64,000 nt of DNA from Saccharina japonica (taxonomy: Eukaryota > Sar > Phaeophyceae > Laminariales > Laminariaceae): NCBI GenBank assembly GCA_008828725.1, contig MEHQ01001138.1:124001-188000 (forward strand), in the 5' to 3' direction. The translations under genes were made by a program, and so were the position numbers. Below, one piece after another: positions 48,601 through 58,300 of the stretch. The notes under the pieces were generated by a model. It made no database searches. It worked only from the letters and a program-made list of their open reading frames with translations, and was not told the origin of the DNA. Position 1 is the stretch's first letter; the number at the start of each line of letters is the position of its first letter.

Positions 48601-51334
48601 CGTTGTCGTTACCGTGTTTGCATGCTGCTGGTGTTGTTGGTCTTTGGCCTGTCTGTGAGCTGCGTAGCGCGCAGCAGGCGTAAGCTCGGCGGATTGTGGC
48701 ATCAGTATTATTGGTGGTGTCCAGGCACTGCAGCGCACGTCTATATTTGCGTGTTTCCGTGGCAAGTCGTATCAAAGGCTTGCGAAAAGGAAGTATCGAC
48801 TACTCTGTTGCTGAGAGAGGGAGTCGCTGCTTTCCGAACAAAGCTTCGGTACGAATCATTGGTCTTGCTGTTCCCGGTACATAGTAGCGGATGCTCGGGT
48901 TGAGCTTTAAATCCCACGGCACGCATAACCATGTGCTGTTCTACTGTAGGCAATACGTACATGCCTTGAGCAGCAAAAGCGCGCATGCTCCAACGCGCTG
49001 CACTCGACCTTCTTTATCCTGCAAGAAAGCGTGGGTCTTGCAACCGGCAGCTACCCGCCCACCCTTGCCAAACTGCAGTCAGCGGTAATCGCACGACCTC
49101 GATCATCAAGCTTTGTACGTTTGTTTCTCTTCATTCGCGCGTTATCCGCCCCCACAGCTCGTGCTGGTTGACAGAGGGGTTCTGCGGCCTGGCGATTTTT
49201 TCGTTTCGGGGTCTCTGTGGGGTTCTGTACGCTCCGTCTTTGACGAAGAAGGCGTCGAATCGCTCGAATGTGCAGGTGGGTAATACTCTTCAGTAACCTT
49301 CAGTACCGGTATACTCTTCCTATTAAATTATTAATATGGATATTAGTATGGATATCTGTTGAGACTTGAGAGGGGTAAATTGACGATATAATGTCACGGC
49401 TACAACGTCGGCCCCTCCGTGATGGTTGGATGATACAATGGTTGGTGTCCGAATTACATTGGTTGCAATGGTTGGTGCAGTGAAAGGAGTCAGTTGTACG
49501 GCACGGGCGCAGCGTGATATCACCATCCTTAATCCTTACCCGCACCGTGCGGGCGCTCACGCTCCTCGTAACCGGTTCATAGAACACCACAGGTACTATT
49601 ATTTTGATCGCCATCTCTATCGCTTTCTCTTTCTCTATCTCTATCTCTATCTCTTTCTCTATCTTTATCTCTATCTCTGTATCAATCTCTTCCTCTATCT
49701 CTATCGCAACACTCCAAGAGGGATCGATGCGTCTTGGTGAGGCGAGTAGTGGGGCGTTTGCGCGAACAGGATGCATAGCATGGGGCCCTTGCTTTCGTAC
49801 CGCAGCAGGCCTCTGGGCATTGAAACACGAGTACCTCCCGGTGCCGAGCAGACTGCTTAGGCTCTCAGTACTGTGCACGAGCCTCGTTGGTTATCGTGCC
49901 AGTCAATCATGCTACTCCTGCTTGCCGTGCGTTTCGTCGCAGGTCCTGGGGTGGCGGCGAAGGTGGTGGTGGTGGCTCGAACGAGATTGTCGGATGCTCC
50001 TTTGGGGGAGCCGTTTCGCGTCTTGACCAGGGAATCGGCCGAGAAGGTCAGTAGTGTGGCTTTGCACGATAAGGTTTGTTTCTTCCGCGTTTGCTTGGGG
50101 CGCTGTTCTCGGCCGGCATATCGGGTTGGGGCATGTTTTCGACCGACATCTCGGCTTGGGTCGTGATGGACCGTTGGTTGAGTTGATACTGCAAGGGGTA
50201 GCGTTAGCGGTGCTAAGGTTTGGCTGGTTGCCGGGCATTTGGGTGTACAGAGGGCAAGCGTCGCGACTGTTCTGTTGCAATTGGCTAACACGGATGATAT
50301 CTGAATGTCGGCAAGCCTGAATTTGGAACAACTGTAGACGAGTGATAGGCATGGAGCACGGTTGCACGTACGAATATGACCGGCAAGTATCGCATTGAAG
50401 GGAGGCCGCCGCTGTTGCATCTTTCTGGTTTAATATCTTGAGGATGGCGCGCAAGATTCTTTTTGTACTGGCGCTGCAGACTGAGCGCGCCGCCCCGCCC
50501 CCCTGCCTGCAGGTGGCTTCGGTCCGCGCGCTTGCCCGCACGATCGATAGCTTCATCGACCACCGAAGGTTGGAAAGAGATTTCCCGCAGTTTCTCGAAG
50601 AGAGTGCGCTGGTCGACGCTGATCTGGCCGACGAACCCGGTGGGCCCGCGGAGCCATCCGATCGTGTAGAAATGGCCAAGACGGGGGACCCTTCTGCAGC
50701 AAGAAACGAGCACGACCAGCGCAAAGGGCTTGTCTTCGACGACGATAACCTGTCCCCGGAGGACATGCCGGTGACGATCGTGGTCAAGGCCGATTCCGCC
50801 AACACGCTCGCCAGTATACTCGATGCGCTTGGAGACTGGGGCGACGTCGACCACGTCACCGACGACAGCTTTTCTACGCGAGATTCGCAGGAAGCCTCTG
50901 ACGGAGATTCCGAGGCGAGCGAAAAACGGAACGAAGAAGGTCGTGGAGGGCCGTTGCAGATGCCGAAGCGCCAGGACTGGGGGGAGGGCGACCTACAGCA
51001 CAAGCAGCGGCGGCGGTTAGTCGTCTCCGTCGCTCGATCGGGGGTGGGTGCCGTCACATCGTCCGACGTGTATCTGGCGAGGGACTGCGAGAGCCCCGTG
51101 TTCGCCCACAACGTTAGGGCTGACGCCACCGCCGCCAGAGAATTACGGCGGGTGGGTGGTGGAGTGGTACCCGCCATGTCGGAGGGGACGGTAGCCGACG
51201 GGGCAGACGTGGGGATAGGTGGGCAGGAGGGGTTTATAGGGAGGGCAGGCGAGGGAAGGGAGTGTGTGGTGGTGTCAGAGACGGTCGGGGAATTGCTCGG
51301 GGAGATAGAGCGGTTTGTGTTGCGAGTCAGATAG
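42654..51334 (+). CDS. infB-like (MTIF2): Translation initiation factor IF-2, probably mitochondrial
   Basis: GTPase that would guide initiator tRNA to the organellar small ribosomal subunit. Nine exons (42654-43000, 45023-45167, 46016-46242, 46514-46734, 47451-47569, 48163-48564, 49158-49275, 49943-50046, 50513-51334) join in phase into 834 residues. Residues 1-70 ([14 protein letters not shown]...) look like a mitochondrial presequence with a poly-Gln run. An IF2N-like helix follows ([18 protein letters not shown]). Then come G1 GHFNHGKT (about 218), G2 AGGITQ, G3 DTPGQ (about 287), G4 NKID (about 341) and G5 SAR, an acidic insert of about 80 residues, domain II ([11 protein letters not shown]), and domain III (VVKAD at about 651, SGVGAV, NVRAD). 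Odd points: G3 has Gln where IF-2 normally has His, G1 has Asn for Asp, and the protein stops where the C2 domain should start. A chloroplast location is the alternative. Confidence 0.9.
43965..44295 (-). mobile_element. tRNA-derived SINE, most complete copy
   Basis: The minus-strand head at 44292-44215 begins gccccggtggtctaacagg (A-box-like TGGTCTAACAGG) and continues to a B-box ggttcgattctcc, as in a tRNA gene. The body is shared with copies at 11560, 7345 and 57725 and ends in a T-rich run on the plus strand at about 43970. Antisense within IF-2 intron 1. It is non-coding and depends on another element's machinery. Confidence 0.75.
44575..44900. repeat. Interspersed repeat family R1, copy 2, with 13 bp array
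   Basis: Diverged copy of the framework at 30490. Inside it, from 44765, is a tandem run of the 13 bp unit gatgatctgttga (about nine units), where the sister copy carries a 10 bp array. Confidence 0.65.
45455..45545. repeat. Tandem duplication, about 44 bp unit
   Basis: The unit tatgtatagcaggagttg..gtatggcctat is repeated twice almost exactly in IF-2 intron 2. It is recent in appearance, with only a few differences between copies. Confidence 0.7.
48030..48085. repeat. 11 bp tandem repeat (gactaggccag)n
   Basis: About five copies in IF-2 intron 5, 80 bp upstream of the exon 6 acceptor. Confidence 0.85.
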
Positions 51335-51649
51335 CACTACGATAACTGTGTGTGATTGTGGGGAAGCTCTGGTTGGGACAGCGTGGTGTACTATGTTATG
51401 TGCATCCGCCGCACGGTGTGCTCCTTTTTAACTGTTGCTGCTCGCGAGTGACAAATCCTTTTTCCCCACGTTGGCCTTTTAATGCAGTATTCAGTTGGTG
51501 CGCGCTCCTGTGCCTCCGCTGTGAATCCTCTTTGGGAATCCTCTTTGTGCACATGTAGCTCGATCGAAACTACGTACCTGGTACTCGTATACATGCCGTT
51601 TGGGTAAAAACACGCCTGCAGTAATTTCCAAGCAAATGCTACGTGCACT

Positions 51650-51860
51650 TTAATCGCCATTCTTATCGGAGCCAAATATTTCCAAAAATTTCAATGTTGT
51701 TTTCCGCGCAATTTTCTGTATTTCCTTTTTTTCCCATTTTGTGTCATTTGGCCCTCCGAAGAATTTCCAAACTTTGGCAATGTTTCCTCTTTTTCCTCTT
51801 TTTCTTGGAAAAAATGTTGGAAATTATGGGGAAAAAAGTTGCTCGATAAGAATGGCCCTA
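51650..51860. mobile_element. MITE-like element (family 1, copy B)
   Basis: About 205 bp with terminal inverted repeats gccattcttatcgg / gctcgataagaatggc. The AT-rich interior shares gaagaatttccaaactttgg words with the 5324 copy. Non-coding. Confidence 0.65.
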
Positions 51861-52694
51861 TATATATACGTTGGTGGGAGCAGCTTGCAGTTCAGCTCGC
51901 GTGGGGGGGTCGCGGCGGAGCTTACTGGAGGTCACATATGCCGCGCATGCGGCCATCGACGTCCCTCTCAATAGTATATGCCTGGTACGAGTATATATGT
52001 TTCTGTATCCTGGAAGCAGATAGTTCATGTGTTCCAATGGCTTATAGGCTGGCCGAAGGCGAAATGATCAAGGTTTTCGCTATACCCCATGTCGTAGTAC
52101 TAATAGTGCGCATGATGAGAGACCCCCTCACCCATCCGCCTGCGCGAACGATCCTATTTTTTCAACATCTGTACACATATGGCGCATATGATACACATGA
52201 AACACCCGTGCTGTTAAGTTGTACTTGATCATTGTCTATCATACAGGCTGGTTCAAGCATACTTCGTACAAAGTTCACGCCATGTTTTAGAGTTAAGACC
52301 CTGCAATTTGGCACACACGCTCTACGTACGTATGGACCCCTGCAGACCCGTTATCGGTTTGTTTTTTTTCACCAGATATTTCGGGGGGGGGAGGGGTCGG
52401 GGGGAGGTTTGGGTCTTAATAAAGGATCCCGATTTTTTGGCGACGAAAAAAAACGACGTTCGTTAATGGTTCGGCAGCGTCGTCTAAAGCACGTGTGCAA
52501 AACAGGGTTTATCTCTTAAAAACGGTGTGAACATTTGGACCTTTGTGCGGTAATTGTGCAAATTCCGGCATCGCCTTGTAGTTACCTGGTACCTGGTAGC
52601 TGGTTTCAGTATGGAATCGTTTTGTGGCGTTAAATATTACTTAATATTGATCATAAGCAGTCAGATCTTCGAATATTTGCGGAAACTTTATGCG

Positions 52695-53205
52695 AACAAC
52701 GACCAGGGGGGTGTCCGTTTTCGTCCCCGGGTTGTAGGTGTACACGTATGGAAGGATTTATGATTCGGAGATGGGGCTTTATCACCCAAGGGCGCGACGG
52801 GGCATCGACCGTGAGCCTCAGCCAAACAGTAGATCAGCCTTCCACACCTTGTGAGGCGGTATCGACCAAGGGGATGTCCGTTTTAGTCTCCACGTCGTTA
52901 GAGTTGTTGATACATGGAAGGACTTCTGATCCGGGGAGGGAGCCTTATCGTCCCCTGGTGCGGCGGGATCTCGATGTTGTCCCGGGGGGAAAATTTTGCC
53001 GCGCACTGGCTCCATTAGCCCCAGCCAAACCATAAAGCAGCCAGTGGGGTTGGGGTTTCCACACCTTGTGGGGCGGTATCGACCCGGGGGCTGTCCGTTT
53101 TCATCCCGGGTTTGTTGGAGTTGTACATGTATGGAAGTGTATATGATCAGGCGACGTGAACTTATCCTCCCCGGGTGTGACGGTACCTCGATGGCTCTAT
53201 TCAGC
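52695..53205. repeat. About 200 bp tandem repeat, three copies
   Basis: Each copy starts near gtgtccgtttt(c/a) at about 52711, 52875 and 53090. It runs through ...tacatg(g)tatggaag... and (except the last, truncated copy) a ccttccacacc/tttccacacc ttgtg(a/g)ggcggtatcgacc stretch. Divergence is moderate and no frame is shared. It is 1.4 kb past the IF-2 stop. Confidence 0.65.
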
Positions 53206-54946
53206 ACCAGTCTTCTAGAAAGAGCCAGTGGACTCTGGCATGTATTTGACGAACCAATCAGCTGCCGGTATTGTGATTCAAATTCGTAAGTCAGCAGCTA
53301 GCGCCTAGCCGGCTGTCATAACTACTTTGGGGTTGTGCCACGGCGACTGTTTGTATGCGCCGCTGTCCAACGCGTCGCTTGCTGGCACGCGTGGCTATAC
53401 CATGAGTCGTGGAGGAAGAACAGTAGATAAGGTACACCACCAAATACCTAATACACACAAGTAGGCCAGTACCTGTTGTCAAAGGCCCCACCATAAACAC
53501 GACACAGGAGTGAGCCGTACCTTGCCGTCACGCTCCGCCCTCACATATACACGGACAGTATGTTATCATCAAAGTCCGGGTTGTATCTTATTATTTCATC
53601 GACTCCCCCCGTAGGGAGCGGCCAGCATCCACGCCGAGGCATCCAAGTATTATCTGCCTCGCCAAACAATATAAACCCCCAATCTCCGTAGACCAGTATA
53701 AAACCCCCAGATATCCGGACACCCGTATCGAGCAACCGCATACCACAAACAGCGCCGGCTCGGCGCGGCATGGGACCCGGTATTCTGCTGGTTGTGGCAG
53801 CCAGCCTCCCTACCCATGGGGCGAGGCGGGGCTAAACCGCTCTGGATAGCGCTACCCGATTACAGACAGACAGACAGACAGACAGAATAGCAGCTTTTAT
53901 ATCATAAGATATACAAGGTTCCTTATATAATCATATAGATAATTCATGTCGCCGAGACATTATCACCGTTGCTATATACGTGTCAGAAACGCCCCTGAAC
54001 AACCACGAGTACAAAAAAGCTCCAAAAATCGAGCTAGGTGCGGCATTACAGCCCCATCTGCTGCTGTCTCTGTGCCGTTGCGTCGGCTGTAACCGGGCGT
54101 GGCTTTTGATATGCTGTAGTTCCATCGGCCATTCGCGGGCTCTCGCGCGGCTGGGAACACTATGACAGCAAGACAAGATATGTCATGTAATGCATGCACT
54201 ACCGGGAAATAAAACCCGAATCTTTCTCTTCACGTACTTATTACGCGAATTGACAGTGTCCTATAATTATCTCGATCGCTCGTTTACTATTAATAGTGCG
54301 CGATCTCTACATAAACCTATGGTACCGTAAATCTGACTCATATTCCAAGTGTTACTGTATGTAGTGTTCTGTTTCCTCTACAACGGGAGTGCAGTCGTAA
54401 TAAGGCGCATGCCTTACACGGCATAAACGTGTTATAAGGTGCCTAAAGGCGCCCCAACGGGTTGAGACCCCGTTTCCGACGAAAGCAGCCAACAGAAAAT
54501 AAAAAAGGAACAACAAAAAGCGCGTCCCGACCGCCAATCGGCATGTTGGACGTGTAGTACAAGAGTACTGCAGGCTTGGACAGCAACAGCCTCCTGCGGG
54601 TATAACCCAACTCGGTGGGAACCAACAGCAGTCGCCGTAGTGGTGCGGGCGTGCGACCCACGCACAGAAGGACTCCGTCCGAGGCGGCGGTGCCTTCGTC
54701 TCGCTCGCGCACTGTGATTGTGATCCCCCACCCTCCAAATACACACGCTCACTAAACGCGGCAAAACGACTACGAGGACTGTTTTATCGCGAAGTGAAAT
54801 GATCGCACGAAACAGAAGACGCATCGCTGATAATAACCTTAACATCATGCGACGAATGTACACTCGTACAATCGCGAAAATAACCGCAGCATAATCATAG
54901 CGCGACTCGGCCGATGGAGCTCGACACCATGTCCCATCACCCAACC

Positions 54947-55309
54947 TTACCCTAGGACCGGGTGCCTCTCAAAATTGGTGGAAAAGTGTCCCTCGAAGAC
55001 TGCCGCAGCCACGCCCAAACCCAGGGAGACCACCGCCCCGCACGCCGCCGCGATCCCTGCGGCTCTAAGCTTGGACACCGCAAGATCGGCCCCGACGGTG
55101 GCAAGGCGCGTTATGCTTGCGCAAGACAGCCCAACCGAGCTCATCGCAAGCACCGCTGCCCAAGCGAGGCCCCACCTTTTCACGGCCTTGACCTTTGCAA
55201 GGGCTCTGCGCGTCTCCGCGCTGATGAGGACATGGCGGTGGAATCGACTTTCGTTCGACCGGTGGTTGTAGCGCCGGGAGTCCTCGTGATCGCTCAGGAT
55301 GGCGGGCTC
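54947..55309 (-). CDS. PAO-like: PaO-like last exon: C-terminal double membrane anchor
   Basis: Acceptor gcgatgtag, then 120 residues to TAA. After the hydrophilic start (EPAILSDHEDSRRY) comes a stretch matching the region just before the anchor in PaO (RFHRHVLISAETRRALAKV), then two hydrophobic helices. Where plant PaO has a CxxC pair before the anchor, this sequence has none. A good donor (CTAGG|GTAAGG) overlaps the stop, so one more exon is possible. It is 2.9 kb from the preceding exon, and both are phase 0. Confidence 0.7.
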   Translation of the reverse strand, partial: EPAILSDHEDSRRYNHRSNESRFHRHVLISAETRRALAKVKAVKRWGLAWAAVLAMSSVGLSCASITRLATVGADLAVSKLRAAGIAAACGAVVSLGLGVAAAVFEGHFSTNFERHPVLG

Positions 55310-58300
55310 CTACATCGCCACGACAGTAAGCGGCGTTTATTGACGGGGGTGGGGGTGGGGTTGGGGGTGGTGTGAGCAAGGCAGGCAGATGTGCAGGAGG
55401 TCGATGTGCAGGAGACGTAACTAATGCGTTTTACGATAGGGGTAATACTTTTTTACCAGAACATTTCTGACTGACTTATTACTGACTATTCGTATGACTA
55501 TTACTTACTATTAGTGACTATTACCGACTTTTAGTGACTTTTATTTTGACTATTAGTGTACTCATCAACCGAGGAACTGCCCGAGTACCTTTTGCATTCT
55601 ACTGCAGTGGGTACCCCGACTTAAGAGCGCCCAGCAAAAGAGCACTCGGGATTTAAGAGCGGTCAAATCGGCACGTCCGGCCTATACTATTAATAGAATG
55701 TATACATTTATGTATATGTACAAGGTTCCTCTCCGGGACGTGTCTAGGGGAGTGGCGCAAGGACAAATCGAAGATCTACTACTAATATTAATACAACAAC
55801 ATGCGATATTGTATCATACGCTTATCATATTGTATACTGGTAGTACATAAGTACGACATTATAAAATATCTGCGTATTACTACTGTACATAAATGTAGAC
55901 CTTTTAAAAACTGCACCTGCATTTTTGGGGATAAAACATACTCGGAAATATGATGGAACCATTACTATTGACTCGATCGTTTTTAGAGATTTGTTAATGA
56001 TCCCGCCAAACATTTTATCATGTTTGTCAATATTTTATTGTTGTGGCGCTCAAGGTCAGGAAGGTCTATGACACACGGCAAACACCGCACACGCACGCAC
56101 GCGTGACACATGGGACACAGCAGTGCTCGTACAGTAGTGGTGGGATAGTATTTGCAGAAGAAGTAGAAAAGGATGCACCGAAGAAGGGGCTGAAACTCTC
56201 GACCACACCTGCCTACGCAAGAAATCCACTTGGTTTCTGTTTGATGTCTGTCTTATATATGTGGGGTCTGGGTTATATTACACGTACAATACAAAAACAA
56301 ATTGAAAAAAAAAAATGCATGACTGTAAGGATCGAACTCAAGCCTTCACATCCAAAATCGGACATGGTGACCATTTGACTATATTACCAAAAATGATTTG
56401 CCCAAATACCGGTACCGTATTATTTGTCGCGGCTCGCGCCAGGCGCACGACAGGCCGCCATACACCATTCAAGCACAGGCAGGCAGCAGGCAGCAGCGCA
56501 GAAGAGAGAGAGGTTTGGTGGTGATTGCTGATGACGGATGCAAGCCCCCGATGAAGTAACCACTAACAGCTAGAGCAGTACACGGCGAACCTACCACATG
56601 AACGTCTGCTGCTGCTGCTTGTGCTTCTAGGTGGCGCTGTGACCTCGTTTGTGTTCGTTGCATGTTGTCTGATACTCCCGTAGATTTATGGAGTGAATTT
56701 CAGGGAAGAAACACAAACAATCGAAAATATAAGGACAGTTGAGATACTCCTATGATATTTGATTAAAGAGGCCATTACATTTCCGGCTAGCGTGAGCGTG
56801 GGTCAGTCGCACACATCAGGACAACAGAAAGGTAGATGGTGGATTACGGGCGACAGGCTCCGATAGACACAGCTAAGCCACGGCAGTACAGCGCAGGTGG
56901 GTGTGTTACCCACGCACGGTGTTAGCTGCTGCTTATGCAGAGTTGTAACGTTGTGCCCTCTGCATGTTATGTTGTCTACCTGTGTCTGGGCTCTCCTGTG
57001 TGCTCTCATTATCAGCTCGTGAAATCAGGGCAAACAACAGGACATTATTATTTACTGGCACGTACGTACAAAACACAGCCTCATGCAGAGAACCCGGGAA
57101 ATCGTCTTATCCACTCCCGCGGAAAAAAAACTTTGAGCGCCCGCCACGCGAGCTACAATGCTCGGATCGAGCCCAAACCTCGACTAATGTGTCCGGCCGG
57201 GCCTCCCGTGTCGGGGTACTTAGCGTTTTGCCGAAAAGCGCTCGCGCGAAGACAAAAGTTGCGAAAAGTGCGAAAATTTCACAAACATAACTATACATAT
57301 TTCCCGCTACAGATAAGAGCGATGTGTAGTTAAGAGCGATTGTTTAGGCTTGTCATGCGGCGGTCTTAGATTGGGGTACCCACCGTACGTGACATTCGTT
57401 ACATGCCTAGCCCAGGGGCTGTATAGGGTAGGGTAAGGTCTAATAGCTTACTATTATTCTCAGCGTCGGCTTTTGGGTGAGGTGTAGAGGTACTATACTA
57501 GAACCAAGATAATCAAGTTAGTATCCTAACCCCGGAAAAAAATGCTACCCTTAGAAGGAAAACACGCGTCAACGGTCCTTGCCAGGTGCAAGAGGGATTA
57601 TTAGGGGATGCCTGCCTCCCATCCCAGTAAAAGAACGTATGCCTATGGGTGTCGGCGGCGTTGACAGCCGCTGTGGGACAGGCGGGCCGCACTGCTATCA
57701 CAGTATCACAGTGTCAATTCGATGCGAGTCGACAAGGGAAAGAAAGGGTTGAAGTATTTTCGCGATAAAATTTCAAGGCACGAACCGTGGTGGGGAGGAG
57801 GGAGAAGCGCCTACTTTGTGACCCCAGATCTGAGTTACGTCTAGAAGGGAGAGAGAAAGGAAGGGCGAAGATAATAAATGGGATGGAAAACAAAAATGAT
57901 CGACTCTAGGCTTTCGAGGCACGTCGTGATGGGGGGGGGTATCATCGGTGGAGTGTGAGGGCATCATCACGCCATCATCACGCCTCCGCATTGCTGCCAC
58001 GACAACCAACGAAAAAACGAGCAGTCGCAGACCCCAATCCGCGCTATTAGTAACAGTATCAATGCGGTAGCTACTCACTTCTATACAAATGCTCTACGTT
58101 GACAGCTAGTTTGTGGCCTGCGGCTCCTCCAAACCGAAGCAAAGAAAATCAGCCTCGACTGTGGTCACACCTTCCTTGTCTTCCAGCCTACGTAGTGAGG
58201 CATGCCGTGGCCAACGTGGTCCAGCCACTTCCTCAGCTCCACCACCAGGGTGTCGGCGGTCTTGATGGGAAGGAACGCCTCCGAAAGGGACTGCCCAGTT

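Larger units (their letters stand above)
51335..54946. other. Convergent intergenic space
   Basis: Lies between the IF-2 stop and the oxygenase stop. Apart from the MITE and the tandem repeat listed separately I see no exon chain. In particular I find no sequence resembling an IF-2 C2 domain that a late intron could join. Confidence 0.5.
55380..58165. other. Large last intron of the PaO-like gene
   Basis: If exon 58353-58171 splices at AGGAAG|GTGTGA, 2.9 kb of intron follow to 55310. If it does not, an in-frame TGA at 58167-58165 would end the protein before the membrane anchor. The intron holds a SINE fragment (57725) and a tRNA-like element (56318). Confidence 0.5.

Noticed and set aside
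49912..51177. Long open frame of 421 codons on the minus strand
   Set aside because: It is antisense to IF-2 exons 8 and 9, which have clear domain II/III motifs. GC-rich coding sequence often leaves an open antisense frame.
54352..54944. Minus-strand open frames of 130 and 170 codons after the PaO-like stop
   Set aside because: Two overlapping frames are both open, there is no family resemblance, and the anchor exon already gives a natural C terminus; a further exon via the overlapping donor cannot be excluded.
56318..56390. Functional tRNA gene
   Set aside because: A and B boxes are recognisable, but the T-stem and anticodon arm do not fold canonically; more likely a SINE head.
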